Shown here: piece by piece, positions 1 through 13,592 of the stretch
Position numbering within the stretch: the first letter of the stretch is position 1
How the letters are laid out: each line of letters starts with the position of its first letter
Assembly: GCF_020080835.1 (NCBI RefSeq)
Contig: NC_058158.1
Location: 31,142,305-31,206,304 of the forward strand
DNA: 64,000 nucleotides
From: Cotesia glomerata
Lineage: Eukaryota > Arthropoda > Insecta > Hymenoptera > Braconidae
Direction: 5' to 3'
The notes under the pieces: generated by a model
What the model saw: only the letters and a program-made list of their open reading frames with translations
Database searches by the model: none
Told to the model about the DNA's origin: nothing
Program-made: the position numbers and the translations under genes

Positions 1-2034
1 TATTTCTGTCAGCAAACGTTTTATATACGTTTAAGCGTGTGAGCTATTTGAGGGGTCGAGAGCTGAAAGATCTTTGAGTTTAAAAGGTTCAGAGGTTACT
101 ATTCTCGGCTTGTGAATGCACTGTCGTATTGAACAACGAATACGAACGACTTGTTGATCGGTTCAGTGGTTGAATTCCATTTTTTTTTTTTTTTTTTCAT
201 GTGAAAAATATATATGTAGATATTTTTTTTGTGTTTTTTAATTGTTGTAAGAACAAAGGACCAAAGTTGGTCAAAGAGGTGTGATAGACTTTAGTGTTAT
301 ATTCGTGTAGTTGGTTGGTTATAATCGGTAACCTCAAGAGCAATGGAAGGAGTTGTGAGAATGAAGCCGGACATCGATAGAATTAGGGAGAGCCGAAACA
401 CGATTAATTCGGGATATTGCAGTACAGAATTGATGCACAATTCATCGTTGGTGTGCAATCGAGCCTAATGAATGGTGTAATAATATCATCACATCGTTCT
501 TATTACTGCACTGGATCAGAAAATTAAATTGAATTAAGAATATCACTTTGGAGAGTTAGGTCATTTTTTAACAAGAAGAAAACTTTTTTAAAGAGAAAAA
601 AAATAGAATAAACCAATCATGAAGATATTTACAGATAAAATTGAATGAAATGGTTTAAATATGATGTTAATTATTAATATTTAAAAAATATTGAGTGAAA
701 ATAAAAACAGATAAAACGAATTCAATTCTTTACAAAGTATCCAAGTGTCAGTACCTTTTAATTGTCAATTAAAATAATGATTTAAATGAATTCAAAATTA
801 CGATAACAGGTTTATGAAAGCATCAATTCATTAAAAAATAATAAATTGCTCTGAAAATTAATTTTCTTGATAAAATATACAAGAGACAAGTATCTAGATA
901 CCAGTAGTTAGCTGGCAGTCCGATATTTTACCTCGCGTATAGATTATTCAAATAGTAATTCTTACAGCATAAGCTATAAATTATTATTAAAGAATTTGAC
1001 CAATTATAATCATCATGAGTTATTATTATTATTCATAATGACAGACCGATTATTTATCAGCGTTAATTTCTTACTGACAACTTTGTAGTTAAATTTATTT
1101 CAGCATGTTTTGAACTATAAATGAACGAGCGAATAAGTGAAGAGTGAATAATTAACCAAAGCCTAGTTTAATGCAACATTTAATATTTTACAACTGACAG
1201 TAATGAAGCCAAAAATCTAGGTGAAGTAATGTTGAAAATGCACTGATAAAATAAGAAAAATAAAGAAATGAATGAGTTTTTTTTGTTAGTAAAAAAGTAG
1301 ATATAAAAGCACGCCTGTGGCTCAAGCTCGAGTGTGTGTATGTCGAGCTTTTTTCGTCTTTTTTTGCCATACACTATATCCTATACTTCGGTGGCACTTG
1401 GCATTATTCCAAGTAGTATCGAATTTTGGATTTGGACTTGAATTCTCATTCGGATTCCTTCCGAGTAACGTGTCAACCGAAGAAAGAGAAATAGAGTAGA
1501 GTACCGAGTTAGTAAAGTAAAAAAACGGTTATACTAACTTATACTAAGTATATCGCTGCGCAAACGACTACGATGTACGAGTAGAGCTTCTATATCTATC
1601 CGAGAGTTTGGTTATACACATTACATTAGAGAAATTTAATTGTTAATTTTGTCTAAAGTATATGCGTGTACTTGCCGGAGACATATAAATCGTCATAGCT
1701 GTCTGGAGATCTTGCGTGCTTGCCGAACTTTGCAGTTAACTCTCCAAACTCACCAATTACTTTGGTTGGCTGTGGCTTTACTGGATTTGTTGCTATGGGT
1801 GATATACATTCGAGCGGTGCGATACTTTGCATTGGGACTAGAGTGTCGATAAAAACGTTTAATAATCATGGTAACATGTTGACTTACCTGAAATAAAAAT
1901 GTGAATAAATTTTTAGAAAAAAAGATAATTATTTTATTGTTGGAAAATTATTCAAATATTTGGGTTGTTTAAAATGGTGGAATAATTGAATTTTTAAAGA
2001 AAAAAATTCAAGAAACGTTAAGTCAAATAAAATA
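1..2034. other. Unique non-coding DNA, possible 5' exon region
   Basis: AT-rich unique sequence. It holds an 18-base T run at 180-197 and a TTCAGTGG initiator-like site near 162-169. Bases 533-600 resemble 52638-52700 and the subterminal part of the element at 62355-62577, so they look like a worn repeat relic. Beyond the small ORF listed separately I see no gene. Confidence 0.5.
343..468 (+). CDS. Small ORF, 41 codons, unrecognised
   Basis: Seen: an ATG in fair context (gagcaATGG) opens a 41-codon frame ending in TAA and followed at once by TGA. It starts MEGVVRMKPDIDRIRES and ends SLVCNRA. It has no signal peptide, membrane segment or known motif. Its base composition is richer in G+C than the AT-rich flanks. 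An initiator-like TTCAGT lies about 180 bases upstream, so this could be an upstream ORF in a 5' untranslated region, a true small peptide, or a first coding exon using the GTGAGA inside it as a donor. Chance is also possible, because stop codons thin out in GC-richer DNA. I do not recognise the product. Confidence 0.2.
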   Translation: MEGVVRMKPDIDRIRESRNTINSGYCSTELMHNSSLVCNRA

Positions 2035-2036
2035 CA

Positions 2037-2575
2037 CACAGAAAAAATTACATAGGTTGTAAAATTTATTCAGATTCCGGTTACTTTTATAAAACATTAA
2101 TGTGTAAAAATAATATATTAAAGCCAACTTGAAAATTCGATTTAATCTATCTTAATTTATTGTATCTTTTTTTTCTTTATATGATATGTTAAAGCTTTGT
2201 ACTGTGTTTTTATAAATTGTACTTTACATATTGTATCACAAACTTAACTCAAATTATACTCTGTATATTCTGGTTCTATGCACAGGTGTCCTGCACCTCG
2301 ATAGAACGTGCCGGAATTAAAACTAAACTAAATAAATAAAAAAAAAAAAATAAACATTTATAATTTAATGCAAAAAAAGGATTTACGTGCAAAATAATAA
2401 ATATTGAAGTTTGAATTATTAATTATCATATTTAAACTTTTTCCAAATTTGCATAGCTTTTATTACTATTTGAAATAGTATTTATTATCAACTGAGTACT
2501 ATTTATTATAAATTCATCATCATTTATTATTACATTATAGTATAGTTATTATATTATAGTTTAGTTTTTTCCGTG
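2037..2575. mobile_element. CACRG-ended miniature element, 539 bp
   Basis: The left end reads CACAGAAAAAATTA; the right end, reverse-complemented, reads CACGGAAAAAACTA. Direct CA dinucleotides flank both ends (2035-2036 and 2576-2577), which fits a 2-bp target duplication. The interior has no coding capacity, is AT-rich, and repeats TAGTATTTATTAT-like motifs near the right end. It appears to carry a LINE-like tail at about 2165-2350. The pairing of these two ends is inferred from the inverted repeat and the shared dinucleotide. Confidence 0.5.
2165..2350 (+). mobile_element. Possible truncated LINE/SINE 3' tail
   Basis: A moderately GC segment with a small stem (GTTCTAT pairing with ATAGAAC around GCACAGGTGTCCTGCAC) runs into AACTAAACTAAATAAATAAA and then an A run. 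This looks like the 3' end of a non-LTR retroelement. The 5' part is missing and no reverse-transcriptase frame is present. Family unknown. Confidence 0.35.
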
Positions 2576-2577
2576 CA

Positions 2578-2649
2578 TGTATTTATTTTTTTTTCTACCT
2601 GCAGTCAGGGGTAAAAAAAGGATTACATTGATACCGTAACACATAAGGT

Positions 2650-2740
<91 letters not shown>

Positions 2741-5700
2741 AAATATACAAGTGTGGAGAAGAAAAAAGTGTAAGAAGAAGAGGATAATTTGATATGTAAA
2801 TTTATATTGCAATCGTTATCATAAAAAAATAATAAATAATAAGCAACAAATTAAATAGGTGGAAATAAATATGACAAGAGAATAAAATAATAATAAAACA
2901 AAAATGTGTTTTCCACACGATAAAACGCAGTGGAAAATTTTTCGAAGCGTCTGTTTTATTATGATGCGGCAGTTACCTCACACACGACAACGTCGAAAGA
3001 GGAAAGGGCGAACAAGACAAGCTCTTTCGCGTGCTCTTGGGTCGTCGGGGTTGCTTGGGGTCGAGTCTCTACGGCCTCGGGAACCCAGCCAAGTGGGTTG
3101 CATACCCCTGGTTCATTCCAATGCATAGGATAATATATATAAAGTCATAGAAAATGCGTTCTTGCATACGATAAAAATATTTTTTTTTTTTTTTGCGTAT
3201 TTTTGTTTCATGATGCTGTACGTATCTCTTGTTGTTAACATACGGCACGCATGATATTCATTATTATAAAGTAATTATAAAGACAATAAAGATACGGTTA
3301 AAACGCAGTGCGCTAAAAAAGTTTAGCAGTCTAACACCACACTTTTCTGTAAGTTTGCCAGCAACATAATTCCTCTAAAAACAAGAGTTTTCATAGAAAG
3401 TTATGGCCCAATTTTACTTTGTGAAGGAGAATCCTTTTAAGAAATTCCAAAGTACTTGGGGGGATGAAAGAAACGAGATAGAGATGGGAGAAAAATAATT
3501 CGAGAGCTGCTGGTGGTTTCCTCGTCCTTCGTTTTTCCTTTCCAGTTGCTGATAAAAAATAAGAATAACTCGTCTGGTAGCTTATAAAACAAATGTTTAA
3601 GTAATAGAATGATATAAATAAAGTTAAGAGAGGATACTAAAAATAAAGATGACACGGCAATAAAATTAACTAAAACGTTAAGCCATTTGGAAAAGCGAGC
3701 TATCGGCTATTTGTCGTCATTTGTGACTTTCGAGATCGAAATTCTCAATCTATCTGTACACATTGATCTAATTTATAACCTGTTCATGGTGGGTAACGTA
3801 ATTCTAGTGGTACATTGTCTCTTCGGCTCGCTTATGCTCATGGGAATACCAGAGAACAAAAAGAGAAAGTAGAGAACCAAAATGAACGGCAGGAGTGTGT
3901 CCATCAAGATAGTAATGGCTACGATCTAGAGTCCAACAGAAATCACCGATCGTATTTATCTTACGCTTTGTTATGCTCGAGATTTAACAGTATACCATAC
4001 TACACTCCTCCTATCCTCAGTGATTGATTTTAAAAACACAAAATTTTATTTTTTAACTATTTATTATCAGTAATAAAGATTAATAACACTTTTTTCTGGA
4101 TGCCCTTACTTAATTTTCACATCAATCTAATTCCTTTTAGCGCTCTCTTTTAAGCTCCTTCATCAACACCATCATAACCGTCCCCATCACAAAAACTATA
4201 AGTGAACAATACTCTCAAAGTCCGTGCAATAACACCTTTAGTTTAAACGAAGTGATATGCGAATGGACCCACTGGCTAGCAAAAGGGAGAGCAAATTTCG
4301 CGTCACGCCTGTAGCATTAATCATCTGGTTGAATGGAGTTGAGAGTAAGAATAGAACGAAGACGAAAAATGAAAGACTTAAGTATTAGTAACGTTGGAGT
4401 TTGAGTTATAGGGTTGTGTAGCGTTACAGCTTACAGCGTAAGTAAGAAAGAAGTTCCGTCGATTTTTACCCTCATCGCTTCTTGTCTGCGTATCTTCTTA
4501 TATCTCATTTTTACACTTTTCATAAAGAACTCATCTGTCTTCTGAGCTACAGGCAATACAGTTATACAAAATTCTATTCTACATGTAATGTTATGTTCAG
4601 ATACATATATATATAAATATAAATGCTCTTAATATTCCTTTCAAAAAATAAGACAGATACGATACGGCGTAATTTTTAATATTTACATTCTATGCAATGC
4701 GGATATGATTAAAAAATGCATGTATATTTATGAATGAATTATAATACATTTAAAATGCCTATGTTTTTCCAGGCGACTTGATATGGTATGAATTTGTTTC
4801 GTTTAGTATTGCCAATATAATTAACAGAATAAGGAAAATTTTATGCCCAGCGTATTTATATGATTAAATAAGTCTTTTCTAGTTAAATTTAGTGTTTTTC
4901 TAAATTAGTTAATTTATTATGATGTTTTTAGAGTAATTCTAAATAGATTTGAATTTCGCAATAGATAAACTTTGGATGTGGTTGTATGTAAAATATTAAA
5001 GATTGAATAAAGAAAATTCTGTGGTGGGCATATTTTTACTTTAAAAAACATTATAAAAGGTAAATTTAGTATCATCAGAAAATTCTTAACCTACACTTGT
5101 TTCTTTTTAGGATTTTATATAATTTTTGGTGACATTCAATTTTTTCTGTTTAGATTTTGGAAAAGTTTTGAATATTTCGTGGGATTTTACATGTTTGTTC
5201 TATCACATTTAACCATTAAATAATTGATAACAAATTCTGTTATAGCAATAACATTTTTTTAATTTATGTCAAAAGTACTCAAACTATGTGTATTGCAATG
5301 AAAAAAATTGGCAGTCACTTAGCGATTGCAAGTTGCTGGTAATTATTATTATTGTTTAGTTATTGATTTTATATAGAATACTAATCTCATTCTCAGATAA
5401 CGAGATGTGACTTGATTATGAGTGTATAAAGTTGAATTGAACGGCTCGACATCTCTTTCAGTTTATGCATAGCTTTGTTCAGCAGATAAAACAATGGGTG
5501 ACTTTCTACGGTCCAAAAAAGACACTAGGAGCCAGCCGAAGAAAAAGAGAGAAAAAAGGTTAAATAAAACAGAAGGAAGCTGCATAATTAAAGCAATTAA
5601 GCGGAACTTAACACTACGAGTGGGAGGAACGAGACACGGAAAGATAAAGAGAACTCATAGTTTAAATAAAAACAACTAAAAATAGAGAAATAAAAACACT

Positions 5701-6579
5701 ATGTTGTGCATAACTGTTGGAAGAAAGAGCGGAATAAGAGTTAGAGAAAGAGTAAGAGGTAATGCATGTAAAGAAGAGAATCATATAAGAGGAGTAGAGT
5801 AGGGGGAGGGGAGAAAGGAAGGGGATGTTCGTGCGAGAGAAAACAAAAATGGAGACACGCAAACGCGACGCGAGAGAAACGCTAACCACTATGGCAGAAT
5901 ATAAATTCAGTAAATGAGACTCAAGTTTGGTAGTTACAAAACTTTTTATGACGCGAAATACTATTTAGAAAAATAATGTCGCTAACTTTGTAACATTTTC
6001 ACAATTTATTATTTGCTCATAAAGCTAACAACCAGACGAATCTCATTGTTGATCTTCGTTAATTAACCTTGCAACAAACCGAAACCAACAAACGTCAACT
6101 TTTTAATTAATTGCATTCACGTTAAACTATTTCACTATTAAAATAATTCAATGGAAAAAAAAAAAAAAAAAAAAAAAACGGATGCGGACAATTCATTTAA
6201 TAATAAAATTTTTCTAAAGTTTCCACTTAATTGTCCGAGAAAATTAAATTTCCTACAAATTAAACTTTAATTTTAATAGATTAAACTTTTATAATTCAAC
6301 GCGTCTTTTTTTTCCATTTAATCCCTCTTTCAATTCCACTGTTATAAAGCCTTGATAATTTATAATATTATATTAAAATTATAATAATTAAGAAAGCAAT
6401 CATAATGTCAAATTAAACAGTGCTTAGTTATTATATAAGACGGGAGAAAGCTGTTATGAAAAAACTATTTTTAGGAAAAAAAAAAAAAAAAAAAGATAAT
6501 ATAAAGGCTCGGTATTTGCATTCCTCATTTTTTATAAATTTTCCCGATTCCTTTTAACCTTCTTTCTCTCTTTACTCAG
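2578..6579. other. Unique DNA, no gene seen
   Basis: AT-rich sequence apart from the TA tract listed separately. GC rises at 2990-3110 and 4260-4320. A strongly purine-rich stretch runs from about 5490 to 5890 on the plus strand. Runs of 24 A (6155-6178) and 19 A (6476-6494) are present. Bases 2904-3133 are open in two frames but show no motif. Confidence 0.5.
2654..2735. repeat. (TA)41 microsatellite
   Basis: An uninterrupted 82-base TA tract. The minus-strand ORF across it is only an IYIYIY run. Confidence 0.95.
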
Positions 6580-6670
6580 GACAAAGCGTGATGAAAAACA
6601 GTCTACGGCAGCAGTAGGAGTATCCTGGGGTTCAATGCGTGGTTTGGTTTCGTCCCTTCCTGACAGTTAA
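6580..6670 (+). other. Candidate terminal exon, unrecognised
   Basis: A long pyrimidine tract (about 6547-6577, almost all C/T) ends in CAG at 6577-6579, an excellent acceptor. If the first base completes a codon, the next 29 codons are open: TKRDEKQSTAAVGVSWGSMR, then GLVSSLPDS and TAA. The other two frames stop within 4 to 12 codons. There is no clear donor, so it would be a last exon or a chance open frame. No family is recognised. Polypyrimidine tracts are common here, so false acceptors are expected. Confidence 0.15.
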
Positions 6671-9656
6671 CGAGCTACCAGGATTTATTTAAAAAGTAAA
6701 TTAGCTCCGGCGTGTCTCGATAATAAAATCAGCGTGCCGTTGGTTGGATACTTACTTGGGAGCCTGCCTACCCTCTTTTTCTATCTTTTTTTCTCTCTCT
6801 CTCTCTCTTACTTCATTTCCCTTCGGGTGGATACATCGCCTTTTTTTTCTTTCTAAATTAAATTATACAAAATTACACTTTCATTACTGGTTGACCTAGA
6901 TCCACCATCACTTACTTTGCCTTACTAAAATTTTACTAATTAAACCCGTCAATTTTTTGGCTTCTTTTCCGGTTAATTTTAAGAACTACTACATTACATC
7001 CAGCTTTTGAAGTTTTTAAGAATTTTAACACGAGTATAAGTACCAGCAATATATTATATATTAAATTATATTACATTGAGTTAAGTTAAAATTTGACAAA
7101 AGAGGATTCAAGTTAATCATAGCATAATGAACAAGTTGTAGAATAGCAACGCCTGCTTTATCTTTACCTTTATCTTTATCATTGTCATTGTCTTTCTCTT
7201 TATCTTTCGGACGGCGGTACTTTGCTTCCCTAAACTCTATTCAGAATTGGTGTTGGAGCTGCAGAACGCGTTACAATAACCATGTCCCTGGTGTGTCTCG
7301 CGAGCATGTGAACTGCTCATAATCTCTGGTAGATTTAAACCCCAGGAATGACGGTTAACTCAATGCGTATACAGTTCACTTGATATAACCGAGTGTTACA
7401 ATCAAGTGGTTGACTCAACGATAGTTCCAGAACCTCTGCTGTGTATTTACGTGGATTAATACGGACTTTACTACTTAACGTAGTCAGATTTAAGCTCAAC
7501 CCTGACAGCACTGTATTGACAGTGAGTCAAAAGCTAGTTTCATTCTACAGACACAAATATATATCCCGCTCAATGTTTCTTTATGCTAAATTTTCAGCAC
7601 AACAACATCCTACGTCATTAAATAGTATGTTTCTCATGCTCTGAATAAACACCCAAGTTATATTTACTTAAAATTTAACGAGACATCACCAGACTTGGTA
7701 CACAGTAATTCAAAGATTAATTTATCCTTATTTCGCGTGCAGAAAATTTATTTTATTAAAAACTTTGTTTTACGATTTCGTGATTCTACTTGAGAGCATG
7801 CTTCCATTTTTAATAACTTATAAACTTTTAATTAGAATTTAATTATATAAAAAATAAAGAAGACCAATTTGATGTAAAAGAAGTATAATTTTAAACAATT
7901 GGTCTTTATTTACTGGTTAGAGGGGATTTATACACAAATATAACCTTCTCGAGTATGGCGGTGCCTTTTGTTTGGGTTCTCTCACACTTGGATTCTACCT
8001 CGTTTACCAACTCTAGTGTCCCACGCAGGCGCGATTGCCCGGGGTGAGAGGAGGATAGAACAAGGGGTGCAAATAGTCTAGATTACCTTGATTAGTTTGC
8101 CCTACCCGTGCTCTTGTGTACCCTTTGTCCGAGGGAGCAAAGCGAGAGACCGAGTGAGAAAGTGAGATTACATTCCGGATGATACAAGAGAGAAGGAGAT
8201 AAAGAAATATACGAGCAGAGCTGTATTTTGGATCAACTCTGAGAGATTGGATGTTTACGTAAGATTTTATCTTTGAATTTTTCAGAGCAAACAGCTTTAA
8301 ATTTTACAAGATTTAGGTGTAACGCTTTTATTACGAGAAATCGGGATTAAAAATTATAATAAATAAATGAATTAAATTGTAATAATGTCTAAGGAAAAAC
8401 GTGATATTATAGAATGTCAGTAGTTTGTCATGATTGTGGTCAGACATTAAATCAAGTTCCTTTGGGTTGCTTTCACTACTCGGTTCACTCGTTAAACTAG
8501 AAATCTCGTTAGATGCTCTGTGTCCTTATATTACAGCTAGGATGGTGTAGAATTAAATGAAGGACATGGGTTTGCTGAGAAGGACCAGAATCAAAAGAGG
8601 TTTTTATATGCCATTCTTGGTGTTTGAATTTCTCGGGAGCTATCCCTAGGTCTTTGCACCCCGTAAGTTTGTTAGGTCCCTTACCAATTTTCACTTTGCC
8701 TACGAGTGAATTTACGAGCACCAAGAAGCCCGGTCTTCCGCCTTTTTAGGAGCAGAGACGAGATATCGCCTTTGCCTTGTGAATCCTCAACTACTTTTTT
8801 GCCTCGTTTTGCTAGCTGGAGAGCCTTTTGGATCAAGATGTGCTGCTTTAACACTTTTTTGGTTCACTGGATGCATGAATGATCAAAGAGTTTATTTATT
8901 ATTCACAAGAAATGATAAAAATGAATGAATATTTGATACGATATTGAAATTCATTTGCAATGACGAAATTTAAGTACAAATGTGACAATCGAATGAAATT
9001 CTTAGAGAATTTAGGAAATGCAAATGGAAATAGAGATGCTGTGGAGGAGATATGACAGTATATGTATTGTGAAAATCCGATAGTGAAACCTGGATGATCT
9101 TATTGAGTAAATGCAGAAGATACTAAAGTGTTGTAGAATGAAGACAGGAGGAATGGCTAACCATCGGACTAACCCGATGGCTCCCGGATAATCCCAAAAC
9201 GGTGAGGTTGTACATTGCTGTCGCAATTGCTGCTGATGGTGTAAGAGCAAAAGAGACACTGTATACTGTATAGTCTATATATAGTGTATAGAGAAGCTCC
9301 CGGGCGCATTACCCCCGGGCGAATACCAGCTCTGCTGACAAAATGTTGTCATTCGCAGCTTATCTCGCAGCTCTGCAGATTCTCCAAGCGAGAGTGAGTG
9401 AATGGAGCTACTGAGTGAGTTGTAAGTACAACAGAGAGGAGAGAATTAGGAGTAACAGAGACAAATAGCGCTACCTATAACTGGAAACTGGTAACTGGAA
9501 CCTGTCGTAGAGTGTCTAACACATGGAATTTACCCGCGGAATCCGCCTGTGCTGAATCTACCCGAAATTCTCCAACGATTAATGTAATAAATCATTTTTG
9601 AAAACTACGGAATCCACAATCCAGTTGCTGGAATAATCATCGAAAATCAGCAGAGT

Positions 9657-9661
<5 letters not shown>
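6671..9661. other. Unique DNA with GC-richer patches
   Basis: Contains a (CT) tract at 6792-6808 and a GC-richer patch at 7940-8165. At 9300-9325 a short sequence has two CCCGGG palindromes. A minus-strand open frame at about 8509-8750 contains GKVKIGKGPNKLTGCKDLG; it looks protein-like but has no clear splice signal or match I know. No gene is called. Confidence 0.4.

Positions 9662-9696
<35 letters not shown>
9662..9696. repeat. (TA)n microsatellite
   Basis: About 35 bases of pure TA repeat. Confidence 0.9.
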
Positions 9697-9701
<5 letters not shown>

Positions 9702-12594
9702 GAAATGTGATAACTTTCGTTATAAAGTAAAGAAGTTCCTATTAAACTTGGGTATGTATTGATCATCAGTAATATAATTATCATGAGTTTTATCAGCAGT
9801 GATCCCAATATCAGGAAGCAATTGACAACTTTCAAAGAGTCTAGAAGATCAGAAGGTAGATGAGACAAGAAGGAAGAGACTGTGTGCTCTGGAGTGCACC
9901 GATGAGAAACCCGGTAAGAACGACAACGACTCTAATGTTCTGCCTTGCTTCACCCGAGGATGTCGTTTATCATCTAAAGAGAATGGGTTGGCTTTATAGG
10001 GGATGAGAAACGATAGATGGAAACTGTTGCTCTCTCTTCTCTATAACACCATCACTTGCTCATCGTTGTCTTGAGCATTACGTCTTTCCTTATCCTCGTC
10101 TTCGTCCTCATTCTCATCCTTGTCCTTGTCCTTGTTCTCCTACCTAGTACTCTCACTTGTCTTCTTCATCTTCCTCGTATATATTTATATAAAGTGAAAC
10201 AGTAACTTGCACTTGACTCTCTTGTGAATTTATTAAGTACAATAACGTGAGTTGACATTGATCATCGTCACTCTCAATATGCCATCTTTCATTCTTTTTC
10301 CTACTTTCATCTTTCATGATACTATTATACCTCACCTTTAGTTTTTCTCACTCAACATTTCTTAACTTTACTGTTATTTTTATCTTTATCTGTATTATAT
10401 TTATCCAGTTGTGCTTTCAAAGAAAATGTCTGAAGTGTATTCAGAATATCTAAAAATCGATAATTCTCGGATTTACTTGAGTATCAATTACGTGCAAAAA
10501 CAAATTTATTTTTAAAGTTTTTGCAAATGGATTTAAAAAAAAAAAAATTTATAAGAATGTCTGTCGGATCTGAATAAACTTAAGGCGACGATGTTATCAG
10601 TGAAGCGAGGAGTTTTTATTCGTAGAATGTGTGTATGGTATTTTAACGTAAGACTTAAGTATACACTACACAGTCACTATCGATTTAGTACATTTATTTT
10701 ATTTTATTTTATTTGATACTGTTGGCTATTGGTATTAAGGATGAAACGAAGAGTAAAGTAAAGTAGAGTAGAAAGAAGAAGGCTAAACAGGAAAGCGATT
10801 ATCTCAAAGATTCACGGAATTATACGATATACACCAATGGGTTTCTCAGATAACGTCTAAAAGGTTTTTTATCAATACTAGATAAATAATTAAATGTTAA
10901 CGCAAATGTATATGTTAATGTTGATGTAAATGTAAATGTAAATGTAAATGTAAATCAAAATGTAAATATCAATAATAAAGTGAGGCAAAATAAAATAAAA
11001 TTAAAAGTTATTAAGTTTGTATATAGAATATCATTATTAGGATTATTAATACTCAACAACACTTTAGTATTCACAGTGCATTAAATCATTTACAGTTATA
11101 TAATCTGGTTGGGAACAGAAGGAAATAGATCTTGGTGTGTCATGATTTGTGTTGGTAATAAAATTACAACTACATTTGAAAGTGTATGAAGCTACGATCT
11201 GCGTAGGAGTGTAGGGGGTGCCGGATATGTTCAAGGAATTTGAATTAATTACGAACAGGGAAAGTGTATATAAGTCAGTGTGGAGTTTAGGATGATGAGT
11301 GAAGAACAAGGACCGAGATATTAAAGAGACAGACTATGTAAAATGCGACATGAAAGAGTACTAGATTGAAAAAGGTGGTGAAGGAGCTTGAATAAACGTA
11401 TGAGCAAGAGCAAGAGGATGAATGTGACTTTAAACAAAAGCAAGAAGAAGAAGGAGCAACAGCAAAGGGGAAGAGCTAGAAAGCTCGAATAACGACGAGG
11501 GCGGATGTTGTGAAATTGTTCTTCCGTTACCCAACTTAGCCGGCTCCAACTTCACACCTCAAGTACTTTGAGGTAAACGTGGAACTAATTCGAAATTCCG
11601 TACTACCGTAGTAGCTCCTTATTTCGCGGGTGAATCGCGTTTATTGGCACATCACCACAGAGTTAAGACTGTGTTTTCAATGTTGAGTAGTCTTGGTGGT
11701 GGTGGTGATGGTGGTAGTGTTGTTGATGATGGTACTAGTGTACTGTTCTGTACTGGCTTCATAGTTTGTGGTATCATCCCTTGACTAATTATCTACATGG
11801 AACTTTATCCGGTCATGCTTCGGTAATCAACTTTTCATCTTAACCGTCAAACCCTTGATCCTGATACACTTTAAAGCCCGCCAATAATAACGTCAGTCTA
11901 TTAATTTCAAACACTCCATATTTATGTCCTTCACTCACTTTAATTACTCGATTTAATTACTTTATATAATAAAGATGAATATAATAAAAGTTGAGATGAA
12001 GACATAAGATGGTTTTGTGGCTGCTCTGTTCTATGTAATCCTCATTCTTATTAAACTAAAAATACACTGGTGATTTAAGTGAAGATAAAGTTTTAAAAGC
12101 AAATATGAATTCAAGTAGGATGTACAGAGCTATACTTAAACAAAAGTAATCTCTTTGCAGCCCGGCAATTGCTTGTGCGTTAGAGAGTAGAGGCTTGAAC
12201 GAGAGGCACCAGAGCAGAGGAGTTGAGTAGAGGCACCAAGGGATACGGGATAAGGGATAGGAATAGGGATGAAACAAGTGCGTTGGTTAGAGAGGACTGC
12301 AACAACTTCTATTAGCATAAAGCCTCTCTACAGAGGATCCAGACGCGACTATACGCGCATCATACCCACCATCCACCTCCTAGCTACTTCGTCCTATTCC
12401 TGCTATCCTACTTGTGTACCACTACTCTCATTTTCCTTATATTATGTACCCAGGCGAGGGAAACTGCCTCCCTCTGTCTAAACTATCAGCCTCATACCAT
12501 CTTCCATCTCGTTCGCTCTATCCCAAAATATCCCTCACGAATTTGCCACGATTGTCTCGGTAATTTCATTGAAAGTAAAGCTTCCATTAAAGAT

Positions 12595-12690
12595 AGTAGT
12601 GGTAGTAGTTATTGTTGTTATTGCTGTTACTGTTGCTGTTGTTGTTGTTCTTCTTCCTGCTGATGCTGCTACTGCTCTTGTTGTAATCGC
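12595..12690. repeat. Imperfect GTT/GCT/CTT triplet tract
   Basis: Mixed TTG, CTG, TTC and TAG triplets over about 95 bases. It creates the only long minus-strand frame nearby (12535-12921), which is Thr/Ala-rich low complexity and not a convincing protein. Confidence 0.85.
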
Positions 12691-13350
12691 AGTAATAGTA
12701 GTTTTAATTATTACTGGAGTACTGGATCGCAAAGAATAGAATAAGGACAAATAGTTGGAATTGGTCAACATAATTAAGCCAAAATAGTTGTTTATTTGTT
12801 GAGTTTTTAACGCGAGTGAAATTTTGGAATTCTTTATGTTCTTGATAATGAAAAAGAAAGTAAGGAAGAAACAAGAAACACATAGCGATCCAAGTTCTCG
12901 GCACAGTTGTGTGCAGTCCAAGAGAGTTTAGATTCATTTGTAGACTAGTTATGGTCAGGGTCTCTAAGAGAACTGTATATAGGTCTTTAAACCATGAAGA
13001 TGGTACACTTACCAGCAGCGTATCGCCATTTCTCGCACACTATATTCCGCTAAGCAACATATTATTTCGAGAATAGAAGAGAAGAGAGTGAAGAGTAGAT
13101 TGGAGAGAGTTGAGAATAGAACGAGACATAAGAGCATTTACTGCTACCAAAACTAACCCACGTGAATGTACTACTGTAGTGTAGTAAGTAGCTTTAGTCT
13201 TACACCTTACATACGTAGATGGGAATGTGTATGTGCAGATAGAATGCATTCACACAAAAAAACATTGTAAAAAAAGCAGAGCATTTCTACTTACACTTGA
13301 CGCCCGTTAAAACTCATTGTGCTTTCATTCTCTAACGTGGTACTGCCATA

Positions 13351-13385
13351 CTGCCAACTGCCAACTACCAACTACCAACTACCAA
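13351..13385. repeat. Heptamer tandem repeat CTRCCAA x5
   Basis: Five direct 7-bp units: two CTGCCAA followed by three CTACCAA. Confidence 0.9.
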
Positions 13386-13592
13386 CGACGTATACTTGAC
13401 TGCCCGTTCTTTCACCTCGTTCTTTTTCGTATATACCGACGTTCATGACATTAACACCCGGCAATTACACTTTGTGAATAGAAGAAAGTCGAGTGCTTAA
13501 ATTCGACGTGTACTTTATATGGGTGTTTTGTGTAAATGGATCTGAGTATGTGTGCATGTGGGAAGGAAGAGAAGGGGTTTGAATACAAAGAG

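Larger units (their letters stand above)
9697..13590. other. Unique DNA with cryptically simple tracts
   Basis: Runs of imperfect short repeats: (TGTAAA)-like at about 10903-10970, a purine-rich stretch at 11340-11480, GGT/GAT triplets at 11694-11745, and the triplet tract at 12595-12690. No coding gene is seen. Confidence 0.45.

Noticed and set aside
2561..2812. 83-codon minus frame
   Set aside because: Translation of the (TA)41 tract.
12535..12921. 128-codon minus-strand frame
   Set aside because: Produced by the triplet tract (Thr/Ala runs) and flanking T-rich DNA; no motif or start context.
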